Of a stretch of DNA of 64,000 nucleotides, positions 38,401 through 46,372 are shown piece after piece. A program made the position numbers and the translations under genes. The notes under the pieces are model-generated. The model searched no databases. It saw only the letters and a list, made by a program, of their open reading frames with translations, and had not been told where the DNA came from. Source of the stretch: Agromyces fucosus (GTDB lineage: Bacteria > Actinomycetota > Actinomycetes > Actinomycetales > Microbacteriaceae); NCBI RefSeq assembly GCF_004134865.1, contig NZ_SDPO01000003.1:744001-808000 (forward strand), read 5' to 3'. Position 1 is the stretch's first letter; every line of letters starts with the position of its first letter.

Positions 38401-38497
38401 TGGAGAGTCCGGAGAGCAGGAGGACGACCGCGGCGATCGCGACGAGCACACCGGCACGGGCGTTCGCACGGGCGAACGCTGTCCGTGCCGCTCCCAC
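35456..38497 (-). CDS. FtsX-like ABC transporter permease (1013 aa)
   Basis: First gene of the four-gene minus-strand operon. An N-terminal helix (VLVAIAAVVLLLSGLSTAVI) precedes long extracytoplasmic domains and at least three clusters of helices, including WVGAGGALLFALISVVALVAAL near the C-terminus, consistent with a duplicated FtsX-type permease. I place the start at GTG 38497 because GAGGAG (38503-38508) precedes it by 5 nt; an ATG at 38536 would add 13 residues without a clear ribosome-binding site. The open frame continues antisense through the neighbouring exporter, which I treat as a shadow. On the minus strand TAGGCT (38599-38604) is a possible -10. Confidence 0.8.
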   Translation of the reverse strand: MGAARTAFARANARAGVLVAIAAVVLLLSGLSTAVIDALAGSSTSGLRSGLSSAQGAAGAARWQIRVAQDPEAQADAAASVLDRMITPYHASWSRSIETAPVDATSDGAAFGAVLLADPGAAARSELVEGSWPDDPAAVAAAESDAAEPATLHAAAAESLGLAPGDVVELAGASARRLLVVGTWLPLEPSDPAWFGEGVVATGATADGAGPFLVAESSTLDLPAAIVVRWTAVVDPAAVTPDSARLLRSELPDVEPALRAEPAIGTDGLSAVGGLQATLSRLLAGLGAVRAIAPLPLLLLAFTGFAALTRLAMLLGSARRGETVLLRARGASSARLAGDTAIEVLVLGVPAAILGAVAAEAVLMAVRPGEARSPGTAVVVASVVVVGTLLVVAGRAWLDARRPVVRGSGDEVGRVARGLATGGGVLLVVLAAVAVWQFRLYGSPLVASASGTMEVDPIAVLAPMLVLVALAFAALWLMRPIDALLERMAATRPGLVPSLPMRQLARRASLYAAASLVTMLAVAGLTLSAAFSGAWQGIDRTASALATGGEVRVAYAGRDVVQGPDPLALDDGLDGLDGITAEGPVFRGEVRIGSEQATVVALPAGEADRVAPGTGAAGGAAALDESAADAGTPVPEGTAALEVAVALDAPAGTGGAVAVNAWFLTGSGAATPVTPVPVGVAEGGGAVRLDVPDAEGLRFIGLDASLSGAAGADVLVSFGAITLDGASVAGPGFEVEREHLLTSKSPTALATLTEGGSDPLPVVLGADLAKRISAGIGDAFAFRVLTGGAEVDAVVAGVIPVVPTAGDDGVLADLAALERYAFDADAGVPAFGERWIATSEPERLAADLDRAHGSTVTADARSAASSAPFIAPAIAVLWVGAGGALLFALISVVALVAALGASRFGEIVVLRALGVPARTQSRARIAELAVTLGTAVVIGAIVGLATALLTARELARAAVADVPAAVPVEFAVDPAPWLLGIAAFLALAAVIAGGAAASVRAIASRPGLRQEEG

Positions 38498-38622
38498 GCG
38501 CGCTCCTCGTCGATCGGGTCGCACGCGCGGCGGCATAGGGGCCGGGCCGAACGGTTCGCATCGGGTGTGAACGTCGACAGCGCGCAGCGACGAATCCGCA
38601 TAGCCTAACGCCGTGGTGGGTC

Positions 38623-38652
38623 TTGCGCGCCACCTCGTCGAACCCATAGTCT
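38623..38652 (+). promoter_or_regulatory. Candidate promoter of the heterodimeric exporter operon
   Basis: TTGCGC (38623-38628) and TAGTCT (38647-38652) are separated by 18 bp. Transcription from here would begin near 38659 and give a leader of about 285 nt before the exporter GTG at 38945, containing a small ORF and an attenuator-like structure. It lies in the shared 447-bp region between divergent operons. Confidence 0.5.
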
Positions 38653-38722
38653 GTAGGGCTGGCCGAGGAGTGAGTTCCGTCCGGCCTCGAGGGTTCGAGA
38701 GACGATGACGCAGGAGGACACC

Positions 38723-38803
38723 ATGCAGACAGAAACCGACGCCCGCACGATTGCGGCCTCCGGCTCTGCCCGCCCGGCGTACCTCGTCGGGTTCGCAGGG
38801 TAG
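38723..38803 (+). CDS. 26-aa leader peptide upstream of the exporter operon
   Basis: ATG at 38723 follows AGGAGG (38712-38717) at 5 nt, the best ribosome-binding site in this gap, and encodes 26 residues (MQTETDARTIAASGSARPAY then LVGFAG) ending at TAG 38801-38803. An in-frame ATG at 38705 could add six residues. Two hairpins begin 16 nt after the stop. The strong translation signal on such a short ORF, placed 141 bp before a multidrug-type exporter, suggests ribosome-mediated attenuation. I do not recognise the peptide family; expression is inferred. Confidence 0.6.
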   Translation: MQTETDARTIAASGSARPAYLVGFAG

Positions 38804-38819
38804 ACCGCCCGTCCTTCGC

Positions 38820-38889
38820 GCAGGCTCCGCCTGCTCCGCGGTTTCACGCGATCTCGCGATCCGCGGCTTCCTCCACTCCTCTCCTTTTC
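38820..38889 (+). terminator. Attenuator-like double hairpin in the exporter leader
   Basis: Hairpin 1 is GCAGGC-TCC-GCCTGC (38820-38834). Hairpin 2 pairs CCGCGG at 38836-38841 with CCGCGG at 38861-38866, enclosing CGCGA-TC-TCGCG (38847-38858). A pyrimidine-rich tail ending TTTTC (38867-38889) follows. The arrangement, right after a small ORF and 55 bp before the exporter start, is that of a transcription attenuator. A second unsupported ORF (38907-38954) overlaps the exporter start. Confidence 0.55.
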
Positions 38890-38944
38890 GCCGACCTGGC
38901 CCTTCCATGGGCGTTCGGCGCTCCATTCCGATTGGAAACCGGCT

Positions 38945-40846
38945 GTGTCCGTAACCCTGCAAACGCCCACCGCACCTGACGCGCCCGAACCCGTGTCGCA
39001 GCCTCCCCGACTCTCCACGGTCCGCGCGCTCTGGCGGCTGCGCGAGTACGCCGGTCCCGCCATGCCGGCGTTCGCGGGCAGCATGGCCGCCGCGCTCGTG
39101 GCGCAGCTCATCGCCCTGACGATCCCGCAGGTGCTCCAGCAGATCGTCGACGGTCCCCTGGCCAACCAGGAGGCCGACGCCGTCATCCCGCTCGCCGTGC
39201 TCGTCTTCGTGCTCGGCGCCGTCGAGGCGATCCTCTTCGCAGTACGGCGCTGGCTCGTCGTCGGCCCCGGCACCAGGGTCGAGGCGCGCATGCGCAACGC
39301 CCTCTACGCGAAGCTGCAGGACCTCCCGGTCAACTTCCACGACCGCTGGCCGAGCGGCCAGCTGCTCTCGCGCGCCGTCAGCGATCTCGGGCTGATCCGT
39401 CGGTGGCTGTCGTTCGGCCTCGTGCTGACGGGTGCCAATGTCGTGATCATCGTCGTCGGCGTGGGCATCCTGATGTCGATGAACTGGTTCCTCGGGCTCA
39501 TCTTCCTCGTCTGCTCCCTGCCGCTGTGGTGGGCGGGCTGGCGCTTCGAGGGTCGCTACTCCGAGATGTCGCGACTCAGCCAGGACCAGGCGGGCGACCT
39601 CGCGACCGCGGTCGAGGAGTCGGTGCACGGCATCCGCGTGCTGAAGGCGTTCGGCCGCGGCAAGCACGCCCTCTCGACCTTCCGTGCGCAGGCCGAGTCG
39701 CTGCGCAGCACCGAGATCGAGAAAGCGCGCCTCGACGCGAACATCTGGGTCTGGATCATGGTGGTGCCGGCGATCGCCCTGTCGCTCTGCCTCGTGGTGG
39801 GCGTCTGGCTCGCGTCGCAGGGTCAGCTCAGCGTCGGCGAGCTCGTCGCGTTCTTCGCGACCGCGACCGTGCTCGCCTGGCCGATCGAGTCGATCGGCTT
39901 CATGCTCGCGTTCGCCCTCGACGCCCGCACCGCGACCGATCGGTTCTTCGACATCCTCGACAGCGAGAACACGATCGTCGACCCGGCCGAGCCGCGTTCG
40001 CTCGAGCGGCCGCGCGGTGAACTCGCCTTCAGCGACGTGCACTTCCGCTACCAGGACTCGCCGGAGCGGTTCGGCGACCTGCTCGACGGCGTCGACCTCG
40101 TGCTCGAACCCGGCGAGACGATGGCGCTCGTCGGTCTCACCGGTTGCGGCAAGACGACGATGACCGCGCTCACCACGCGCCTCTACGACGTCACCGCGGG
40201 CTCGGTCATGCTCGACGGCGTCGACGTGCGCGCGTTCAGCCGCGACGAGCTCCGCACGCACATCGCGATGGCGTTCGAGGATGCCACGCTCTTCAGTGCC
40301 TCGGTGCGCGACAACGTGCTGCTCGGCCGGCCCGAGCTCGCGGTCGACGACCCCGCCGTGCAGGCGGAGGCCGATCGCGTGCTCGACGAGGCACTGCGCA
40401 TCGCCCAGGCCGGCTTCGCCTACGACCTGCCCGACGGGCTCGACACCAAGGTCGGCGAAGAGGGCATGAGCCTCTCGGGCGGCCAGCGCCAGCGGCTCGC
40501 GCTCGCGCGCGCCGTCGCGGCCAAGCCCGCCGTGCTCGTGCTCGACGACCCCCTGTCGGCGCTCGACGTCGCGACCGAAGCGCGGGTCGAGGCGGAGCTC
40601 CGCTCGGTGCTCGCCTCGACCACCGCGCTCATCGTGGCGCACCGCCCGTCGACGGTCATGCTCGCCGACCGGGTCGCGCTGCTCGAGAACGGCCGGATCA
40701 CGGCGGTCGGCACCCACTCCGAACTCCTCCGGGAGAGCGAGCACTACCGCTTCGTCATCACGAGCCTCGAAGACGAGGAACGCAGGAGCAGCGGCGTCGA
40801 TGCCGTCGACGTCGAGACCACGATCCGAGAGGAGGCGGCATCATGA
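38945..40846 (+). CDS. ABC exporter half-transporter (ATPase-permease fusion), first subunit
   Basis: 633 aa. Six-helix exporter domain (residues about 30-330) with an ATPase domain after it: Walker [10 protein letters not shown], signature [15 protein letters not shown], Walker [13 protein letters not shown]. In Walker B the catalytic Glu is replaced by Asp (LDDPLSALD), as in the degenerate site of heterodimeric exporters. The second subunit keeps LDEATSSLD, so the pair looks asymmetric. Such exporters expel drugs, lipids or peptides. The start is a GTG at 38945 with only a weak ribosome-binding site, behind the long leader. The stop overlaps the next gene by 4 bp. Confidence 0.88.
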   Translation: MSVTLQTPTAPDAPEPVSQPPRLSTVRALWRLREYAGPAMPAFAGSMAAALVAQLIALTIPQVLQQIVDGPLANQEADAVIPLAVLVFVLGAVEAILFAVRRWLVVGPGTRVEARMRNALYAKLQDLPVNFHDRWPSGQLLSRAVSDLGLIRRWLSFGLVLTGANVVIIVVGVGILMSMNWFLGLIFLVCSLPLWWAGWRFEGRYSEMSRLSQDQAGDLATAVEESVHGIRVLKAFGRGKHALSTFRAQAESLRSTEIEKARLDANIWVWIMVVPAIALSLCLVVGVWLASQGQLSVGELVAFFATATVLAWPIESIGFMLAFALDARTATDRFFDILDSENTIVDPAEPRSLERPRGELAFSDVHFRYQDSPERFGDLLDGVDLVLEPGETMALVGLTGCGKTTMTALTTRLYDVTAGSVMLDGVDVRAFSRDELRTHIAMAFEDATLFSASVRDNVLLGRPELAVDDPAVQAEADRVLDEALRIAQAGFAYDLPDGLDTKVGEEGMSLSGGQRQRLALARAVAAKPAVLVLDDPLSALDVATEARVEAELRSVLASTTALIVAHRPSTVMLADRVALLENGRITAVGTHSELLRESEHYRFVITSLEDEERRSSGVDAVDVETTIREEAAS

Positions 40847-42648
40847 GCGTCACCGGTGTGCAGGGCGAAGAACGCCAGGACTACTCGAAGGCCGAGTCGG
40901 CGCAGATCCGCGCCCGCTCGCGGCGGCTCCTCGGCTCGCTGCTCTCCCCGCTGAAGGTCAAGCTGTGGCTGACGGCGGTGGCCATCGTCATCTCGTCGGC
41001 CGCCCAGGTCGCGGGCCCCGCGTTGATCGCCTACGGCATCGACCAGGGCATCCCGGCACTCATGAACCAGGACTGGTTCCCGGTCGCGTTCGCGGGCGTC
41101 GCGTACCTGCTGACCGGGCTCGCCGGCGCGTTCCTCATCTCGGTCTACATCCGGATGTCGGCGCGCATCAGCCAGGCCGTGCTCATCGACCTCCGCACAC
41201 GGGTGTTCCTGCACACGCAGAAGCTCTCGCTCGAGTTCCACGAGTCGTACACCTCGGGGCGCATCATCTCGCGGCAGACGAGCGACCTCGACGCGATCCG
41301 CGAGCTCATGGACGAGGGGCTGACCCTGCTCGTGCGCGGCCTGATGTACATGGTGTTCACGGGCGTCATGCTCGTGATCGTCGACGCTCCGTCGGCCCTC
41401 GTGCTGCTCGTCGCGCTGATCCCGCTCGGCATCCTCACCCGCTGGTTCCAGGTGCGGTCGCAGTCGCTGTTCCGTCGCTCGCGCGTGGCGTCGGCGAAGC
41501 TCATCGTGCAGTTCGTCGAGACCATGACGGGCATCCGCGCGGTGCAGGCCTTCCGCAAGCAGCGGCGCAACGAGACCGAGTTCGGCGAGCTCGTCGAGGA
41601 CTACCGCGACGTCAACGCGAAGGTGCTCGGGCTCTTCGCCGTCTACAACCCGGGGCTCGCCCTCATCGGCAACACCGCGGTCGCGGTCACCCTCGTGGTC
41701 GGCGGTTTCCGGGTCGTCGACGGCGCCCTCGGGGTCGGCGTGCTGCTGGCCAGCGTGCTCTACACCAAGCGGTTCTTCGACCCGATGGAGGACATGGCGA
41801 TGTTCTACAACGGGTACCAGTCGGCCTCGTCGGCGCTCGAGAAGATCTCGGGCGTGCTCGAGGAGGAGCCGAGCGTGCCCGACCCCGTGAAGCCGGTCGA
41901 CCTGTGGAACGCTGAGGGTCGCGTGCAGTTCGACAGCGTCGAGTTCGCGTACACGAAGGACCGGGTCATCCTGCCGCGCTTCGACCTCGAGATCCCGGCA
42001 GGGCAGACGATCGCCCTCGTCGGGTCCACGGGAGCGGGCAAGTCGACGCTCGCCAAGCTCATCGCGCGGTTCTACGATCCGAGCGACGGCGCGGTCACGC
42101 TCGACGGCGTCTCGCTCACCGACCTGCACCCGAAGGACCTGCGTCGCGCGATCGTCATGGTCACTCAGGAGGCGTACCTCTTCTCGGGGTCGGTGGCCGA
42201 CAACATCGCGCTCGGCAAGCCCGACGCGTCGTCCGACGAGATCGTGCGCGCCGCGATGGCGGTCGGAGCGCACGACTTCATCGAGGGGCTCCCGAACGGG
42301 TACGACACCGACGTGAACAAGCGCGGCGGGCGGGTGAGCGCCGGGCAGCGCCAGCTCATCTCCTTCGCGCGGGCGTTCCTCGCCAACCCGGCGGTGCTGA
42401 TCCTCGACGAGGCGACGTCCTCGCTCGACATCCCGAGCGAGCGGCTCGTGCAGGAGGGACTCACGAAGCTCCTCGCCGACCGCACCGCGGTGATCATCGC
42501 CCACCGTCTCTCGACGGTCGCGATCGCCGACCGGGTGCTCGTGATGGAGCACGGTCGCATCGTCGAAGACGGCTCGCCCGCCGAGCTCATCGCGGGCACG
42601 GGTCACTTCGCGGCCCTGCACGCGGCGTGGCGGGACTCGCTGGTCTGA
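40843..42648 (+). CDS. ABC exporter half-transporter (ATPase-permease fusion), second subunit
   Basis: 601 aa. Six membrane helices (about residues 35-320) followed by an ATPase: Walker [25 protein letters not shown], signature reading [15 protein letters not shown] (SAGQ instead of SGGQ) and a consensus Walker [12 protein letters not shown] with the catalytic Glu, plus IIAHRLSTV. With the first subunit it forms a heterodimeric exporter with one canonical and one degenerate ATP site. AGAGGAGG (40828-40835) fixes ATG 40843. A strong terminator follows, separating it from the two-component system. Confidence 0.9.
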   Translation: MSVTGVQGEERQDYSKAESAQIRARSRRLLGSLLSPLKVKLWLTAVAIVISSAAQVAGPALIAYGIDQGIPALMNQDWFPVAFAGVAYLLTGLAGAFLISVYIRMSARISQAVLIDLRTRVFLHTQKLSLEFHESYTSGRIISRQTSDLDAIRELMDEGLTLLVRGLMYMVFTGVMLVIVDAPSALVLLVALIPLGILTRWFQVRSQSLFRRSRVASAKLIVQFVETMTGIRAVQAFRKQRRNETEFGELVEDYRDVNAKVLGLFAVYNPGLALIGNTAVAVTLVVGGFRVVDGALGVGVLLASVLYTKRFFDPMEDMAMFYNGYQSASSALEKISGVLEEEPSVPDPVKPVDLWNAEGRVQFDSVEFAYTKDRVILPRFDLEIPAGQTIALVGSTGAGKSTLAKLIARFYDPSDGAVTLDGVSLTDLHPKDLRRAIVMVTQEAYLFSGSVADNIALGKPDASSDEIVRAAMAVGAHDFIEGLPNGYDTDVNKRGGRVSAGQRQLISFARAFLANPAVLILDEATSSLDIPSERLVQEGLTKLLADRTAVIIAHRLSTVAIADRVLVMEHGRIVEDGSPAELIAGTGHFAALHAAWRDSLV

Positions 42649-42672
42649 GCCCGACCGGCCGATCAGGACGAG

Positions 42673-42710
42673 CGGATGCCCCGCGCCGAACCCTCGGCGC
42701 GGGGCATCCG
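42673..42710 (+). terminator. Terminator after the exporter operon, built from the CGGATGC motif
   Basis: Perfect 17-bp stem (42673-42689 with 42694-42710) and a 4-nt loop. The stem begins with CGGATGCC and ends with GGCATCCG, i.e. the window-wide motif in both orientations. Confidence 0.88.
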
Positions 42711-42853
42711 AATCATCCAGCTTGACGGCCTTTCAACGTGCGCGCCTCCGGGCACCCCCTGAAGAGGGTGCGCGGCAGGGGCCCCGCTCACGATACGCTC
42801 GCCCCAGGCGGGCACATCGCCATGGTCACGCCTGCCCTCTGATTGGAGGAGAC

Positions 42854-43519
42854 ATGGAGACGCCCGAACGTCCCCTTCGCGTCGCGATCGCCGACGATGC
42901 GCTGCTCCTGCGCGAGGGCATCGCGAAGGTCCTCGCCGACGGCGGACTCGAGGTGGTCGCCTCGGTCGGCACGGGCGCAGAACTGCTCCAGGTCGCCGCG
43001 CGCGGCGGGCTCGACGCGGCCGTGCTCGACATCCGCATGCCTCCGAGCTACCGCGACGAGGGCATCGTCGCGCTCGAGGAGATGCGGGCACAGGGTTCGA
43101 CCATCGGCGTGCTGCTGCTCTCGATGTACGCCACCCCCGAGTACGCACTGCGGGTCATGGGCGCCGGGAGCGGCACGGGCTACCTGCTGAAGGAGCGGGT
43201 CTCCGAGCCGCAGACCCTCGTGCGCGCGGTCGAGACCGTGGCCTCCGGCGGATCAGTCGTCGACCCCGAGGTCGTCGAGCAGCTCGTGCAGCGCACGCGC
43301 GCCGACGACCCGCTCTCGCGCCTCACCGAGCGCGAACGCTCCGTGCTCGAACTCATGGCGCAGGGCTACTCCAACGGCGGCATCGCGCAGACGCTCTTCC
43401 TCGGACTGAAGACCGTCGAGACGCATGTGCGCTCCATCCTGCAGAAACTCGACCTCGAGGAGTCGCCCGAGCACCACCGCCGGGTGCTCGCGGTGCTGAC
43501 GCTCCTCGGCGCGAGGTGA
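42854..43519 (+). CDS. NarL/FixJ-type response regulator
   Basis: 221 aa. Receiver domain with the acidic pair Asp14-Asp15 and the phosphoacceptor Asp59 in VLDIRMPP, and a C-terminal LuxR-type helix-turn-helix (LTERERSVLELMAQGYSN, then GLKTVETHVRSILQKL). Pairs with the histidine kinase immediately downstream; its TGA overlaps the kinase start. GGAGGAG (42845-42851) fixes ATG 42854. Its targets are unknown; the preceding ABC exporter is a natural candidate but a terminator separates them. Confidence 0.9.
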   Translation: METPERPLRVAIADDALLLREGIAKVLADGGLEVVASVGTGAELLQVAARGGLDAAVLDIRMPPSYRDEGIVALEEMRAQGSTIGVLLLSMYATPEYALRVMGAGSGTGYLLKERVSEPQTLVRAVETVASGGSVVDPEVVEQLVQRTRADDPLSRLTERERSVLELMAQGYSNGGIAQTLFLGLKTVETHVRSILQKLDLEESPEHHRRVLAVLTLLGAR

Positions 43520-45303
43520 TGGCCCCCGGCCGCAAGGGCCGGATCATCAGGCGCACGATCGTCATCGCGCTCGTCGTCGCCGCGAGCCTCACCATGGAGA
43601 TCACGGGCTTCATCGCGACACCCGAGGCGCTGCGACGCGAGGTGTCGTGGACGACGCTGCACACGATCGTGCCGCTCGTCTTCGCCGCATGCGCCGGGGT
43701 GGCGTGGGCGATCGGCCCGTCGCGGCTGCCGGCACGCCTCATGGTCGTCTTCCCCCTCGTGTGGATCCCGCTCTCGTTCCTCCGCGTCATCGAGCACGTC
43801 GCCTGGCTGTGGCCCTTCGTCTACGGCGTGCACCTGTGGTGGGCGGTGCTCACCGGCATCCTCGTGCTGCTCTACCCGCGCGGCCGGCTGATCGACGGCG
43901 TCGACCGCTGGATCGCCGGCATCGCGCTCGTGACGTCGGTCGGGTACCTGCTCGGCGTGCTGCTGCTCGGCCAGCCCTCGCCCGCCGTCTGCGACTGCAC
44001 CGCCAACCCCTACCTGGTCGCCGACGCCCCGGGCGTGTTCGCGGTCATCGACGTCGGGTACCGCCTCATCGGCGTGTTGCTCGCGATCGTCATCGCCGTG
44101 CGGCTGCTCGTGCGGTGGGTGCGGGGCAGCGTGCCCGCCCGTACCGTCGCCTTCCTCATGCCGATCGCCCTCATCGCCTGGGTCATCACCCTCGCCACGC
44201 AGGCCGCCGCGTACGCGTCGGGCGGAGCGGACCTCGTGCTCGACACGGTCTCGCTCGTGGCGATCGCCTCCATCCCGGTCAGCTTCGTCGCGGGCATCGC
44301 GCACGCGCGCAACATGCGCGCCCGGGTCGCCGACCTCATGCGCATCACCCGCGAAGGCGCCGACCGGGGACTCTGGGCGGAGTCGCTCGCCCGCACCTTG
44401 CGCGACGCCTCCGTGCGCGTCTACTGGTGGGACGAGGAGCGCGCCAGATACGCGGATGCCTCGGGGGAGCCGCTCGACGACGACACCCCCGCCGCCCGGC
44501 GCGGCGACCACGGCCTGCTGCCCGTCTCGTCGCCGACCGGCATGCCGATCGCCGTCATCCGCCACGACCGCGTGCTCACCGACAACATGCGCCTGCTCGA
44601 CGGCGTCTCGAGCGCACTGCGCCTCTCCGTCGACAACGGGCGCCTCCGCTCGGAGATCGAGCGCACCCTCGAGCAGGTGCGGCAGTCGCGGAGCCGCATC
44701 CTCGAGGCCGGCGACGAGGCGCGTCGCCGCATCGAACGCGACCTCCACGACGGGGCGCAGCAGCACCTCGTCTCGCTCGGCATGCGCCTGCGCCTCGCGG
44801 CGAACCAGGCGCGCGACCGCGGGGTCGAGCCGCTCGGCGTCGAGCTCGACGGCACGATCATGATGCTGAACCAGGCGCTCAAGGAACTCAGGGAGCTCGC
44901 GCACGGCATCCACCCCTCGCTCCTGTCGTCGGGCGGGCTCGCCCTCGCGGTGCCCGAGCTCGCGGGCCGGTGCCCGGTACCGGTTGAGATCGACGTGCAG
45001 CCCGAGGGGCGGCTGCCCGAGGTCGTCGAGTCCACGGCGTACTTCGTCGTCTCGGAGGCGCTCGCGAACGTCGCGAAGCACGCGCAGGCGACCCGCGGTT
45101 GGGTGCGCGCCGCGCTCGTCGACGGCGAGCTCGAACTCGTGGTGCGCGACAACGGCGTGGGCGGGGCCTCGGCCGAGGGCAGCGGCATGCTCGGCATCGC
45201 CGACCGCGTCGACGCCGTGGGCGGGCGATTCCGCCTCGACAGCGAGCACGGGGCGGGCACGACGATCACGGTGCACATCCCGCTCGCGGGCTTCGCGCAC
45301 TGA
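43519..45303 (+). CDS. Sensor histidine kinase (HisKA_3, DesK/NarX class)
   Basis: 594 aa. An N-terminal membrane region of about eight helices (residues 10-260) senses an unknown signal. A cytoplasmic linker, possibly GAF-like (GLWAESLARTLRDASVRVYWW), leads to the dimerisation domain with the phospho-His in ERDLHDGAQQHLVSLGMRL, and a HATPase_c domain with VVSEALANVAKHA and VRDNGVGGAS. The start is ATG 43519 or the GTG 43516 just before; either overlaps the regulator stop. With the regulator it forms a complete two-component system. Confidence 0.88.
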   Translation: MAPGRKGRIIRRTIVIALVVAASLTMEITGFIATPEALRREVSWTTLHTIVPLVFAACAGVAWAIGPSRLPARLMVVFPLVWIPLSFLRVIEHVAWLWPFVYGVHLWWAVLTGILVLLYPRGRLIDGVDRWIAGIALVTSVGYLLGVLLLGQPSPAVCDCTANPYLVADAPGVFAVIDVGYRLIGVLLAIVIAVRLLVRWVRGSVPARTVAFLMPIALIAWVITLATQAAAYASGGADLVLDTVSLVAIASIPVSFVAGIAHARNMRARVADLMRITREGADRGLWAESLARTLRDASVRVYWWDEERARYADASGEPLDDDTPAARRGDHGLLPVSSPTGMPIAVIRHDRVLTDNMRLLDGVSSALRLSVDNGRLRSEIERTLEQVRQSRSRILEAGDEARRRIERDLHDGAQQHLVSLGMRLRLAANQARDRGVEPLGVELDGTIMMLNQALKELRELAHGIHPSLLSSGGLALAVPELAGRCPVPVEIDVQPEGRLPEVVESTAYFVVSEALANVAKHAQATRGWVRAALVDGELELVVRDNGVGGASAEGSGMLGIADRVDAVGGRFRLDSEHGAGTTITVHIPLAGFAH

Positions 45304-45325
45304 CCGCGCGGCTGCGGGCTCGGAC

Positions 45326-45643
45326 TCAGGCCCGCCAGCGGCACGCCGCGAGGTCGATGCGATACCCGTCGTCATCGGAGGCCGGGCGCAGCGGAGTACC
45401 CTCGTCGAGATAGTGCTGCCGCGCGCGTTCGGCATGCCCGGCGGGCGGTCGCCCGCCCGCCCGCACGACTCGCCACCACGGCACGTCGCCGCCCGAGCGC
45501 GCCATCACCTGCCCGACGGCACGCGCGCCGCGCGAGCCGAGCAGCGCCGCGACGTCGCCATAGGTCGCGACCTGCCCCGGCGGGATGTCGGCGACGACCA
45601 CGAGCACGGCCTCGACGAACCCTTCAGCGTGTTGCTGCGGCAT
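45326..45643 (-). CDS. Alkyltransferase-like protein (MGMT family, no catalytic cysteine)
   Basis: 105 aa. Matches the DNA-binding domain of O6-alkylguanine-DNA alkyltransferases (PPGQVATYGDVAALLG, RAVGQVMAR). The active-site PCHRV is replaced by PWWRV at residues 55-59, with Trp56 at the Cys position. It is therefore an alkyltransferase-like (ATL) protein, a class that binds alkylated guanine and hands it to nucleotide excision repair rather than removing the alkyl group. The start ATG (45641-45643) lies inside a CGGATGC motif; GGGAGG is about 13 nt upstream, so the ribosome-binding site is weak. The gene converges on the histidine kinase. Confidence 0.8.
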   Translation of the reverse strand: MPQQHAEGFVEAVLVVVADIPPGQVATYGDVAALLGSRGARAVGQVMARSGGDVPWWRVVRAGGRPPAGHAERARQHYLDEGTPLRPASDDDGYRIDLAACRWRA

Positions 45644-45684
45644 CCGCTTCGCCCGGCCTCCCTCGTCGTGCTGCGGGGTCTCGG

Positions 45685-46137
45685 TCAGAGTTCGAGCGCG
45701 CCGATGACGTCGCCGTACGCGGTCTCGCCGACGTCGGTGAAGCCGATGCGGTGGAAGAACGCCTCGGGGCCCTCTTCGCCCGGCTCCCACAGCACGGTGA
45801 TGCGGTCGAAGCCCCGACGCTTCGCCTCTTCGGCGAGCGCCGTCGCGAGGAAGCGGCCGACGCCCTTGCCCTGCACCTCGGCGTCGACGTTGATGCGCCA
45901 GATGCAGGCCCGGAACTCCTCGTGCTCGTTCTCGGGGTCGAAGTTGCCGTGGATGAAGCCGACAACGCGATCCTCGAGGAGCGCGACCCGCTGCCACGCG
46001 GTGGCCGGGTTCACGACCGAGGACTCGGCGGAGTAGGTGACCGGGGCGATGAACTGCTCCTGGCCGGGCTTGAGCGACAACGAGTTCGCCGCCACGATGT
46101 TCGACGCCGACAGATCTTCCAGTCTCAGCTCAGCCAT
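45685..46137 (-). CDS. GNAT family N-acetyltransferase
   Basis: 150 aa, one GNAT domain. The acetyl-CoA binding motif reads VQGKGVGRFLATALAEEA (Q/RxxGxG/A), with a preceding strand WRINVDAE and a C-terminal AFFHRIGFTDVGE segment. Resembles spermidine/diamine acetyltransferase-type proteins of the RimJ/GNAT group, but the substrate cannot be read from sequence. It is transcribed away from icd and lies 41 bp from the ATL gene start, on the same strand. Confidence 0.82.
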   Translation of the reverse strand: MAELRLEDLSASNIVAANSLSLKPGQEQFIAPVTYSAESSVVNPATAWQRVALLEDRVVGFIHGNFDPENEHEEFRACIWRINVDAEVQGKGVGRFLATALAEEAKRRGFDRITVLWEPGEEGPEAFFHRIGFTDVGETAYGDVIGALEL

Positions 46138-46268
46138 GCGCCAAGGCTAACCCGTGGGGCCGTCGCGTCGGTAGCCGAGACGACACATGCCCAGAGCGAA
46201 CGAGCGGATGGCGCGGCCTCCGGGCCTCGGCATCGACCCGGGACGCGCTCGGGATCGGACCCGAACTC

Positions 46269-46305
46269 TCTCGAAGTCGAGACAGTCTCGTGGACGCGGT
46301 AAGCT
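46269..46305 (+). promoter_or_regulatory. icd promoter with TCA-type operator-like palindrome
   Basis: TCTCGA-AG-TCGAGA (46269-46282) is a perfect inverted repeat except for its AG centre, and matches the sucC palindrome at 12 of 14 positions. A possible -10, TAAGCT, lies at 46300-46305, so the palindrome overlaps the -35 position. Binding there would be expected to repress. The regulator is unknown. Confidence 0.55.
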
Positions 46306-46372
46306 GGCAGACGGCGTGTCCGACCGCCCAGAGGCTTTCCAGTTCCCCACCAGAATCAAGGAGACATCCACT

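Noticed and set aside
38907..38954. Second short ORF in the exporter leader
   Set aside because: Starts at ATG 38907 without a ribosome-binding site and overlaps the exporter start; kept only as a remark in the leader description.
35456..40744. A 1762-codon minus-strand open frame extending from the permease through the exporter gene
   Set aside because: The part beyond about 38540 is antisense to a clear exporter gene and has a highly repetitive, charged composition typical of high-G+C shadows. The permease start is placed at 38497.
42722..42853. TTGACG promoter for the response regulator
   Set aside because: TTGACG at 42724-42729 has no -10 at usual spacing; the TACGCT further on has no -35. 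No promoter is called there.
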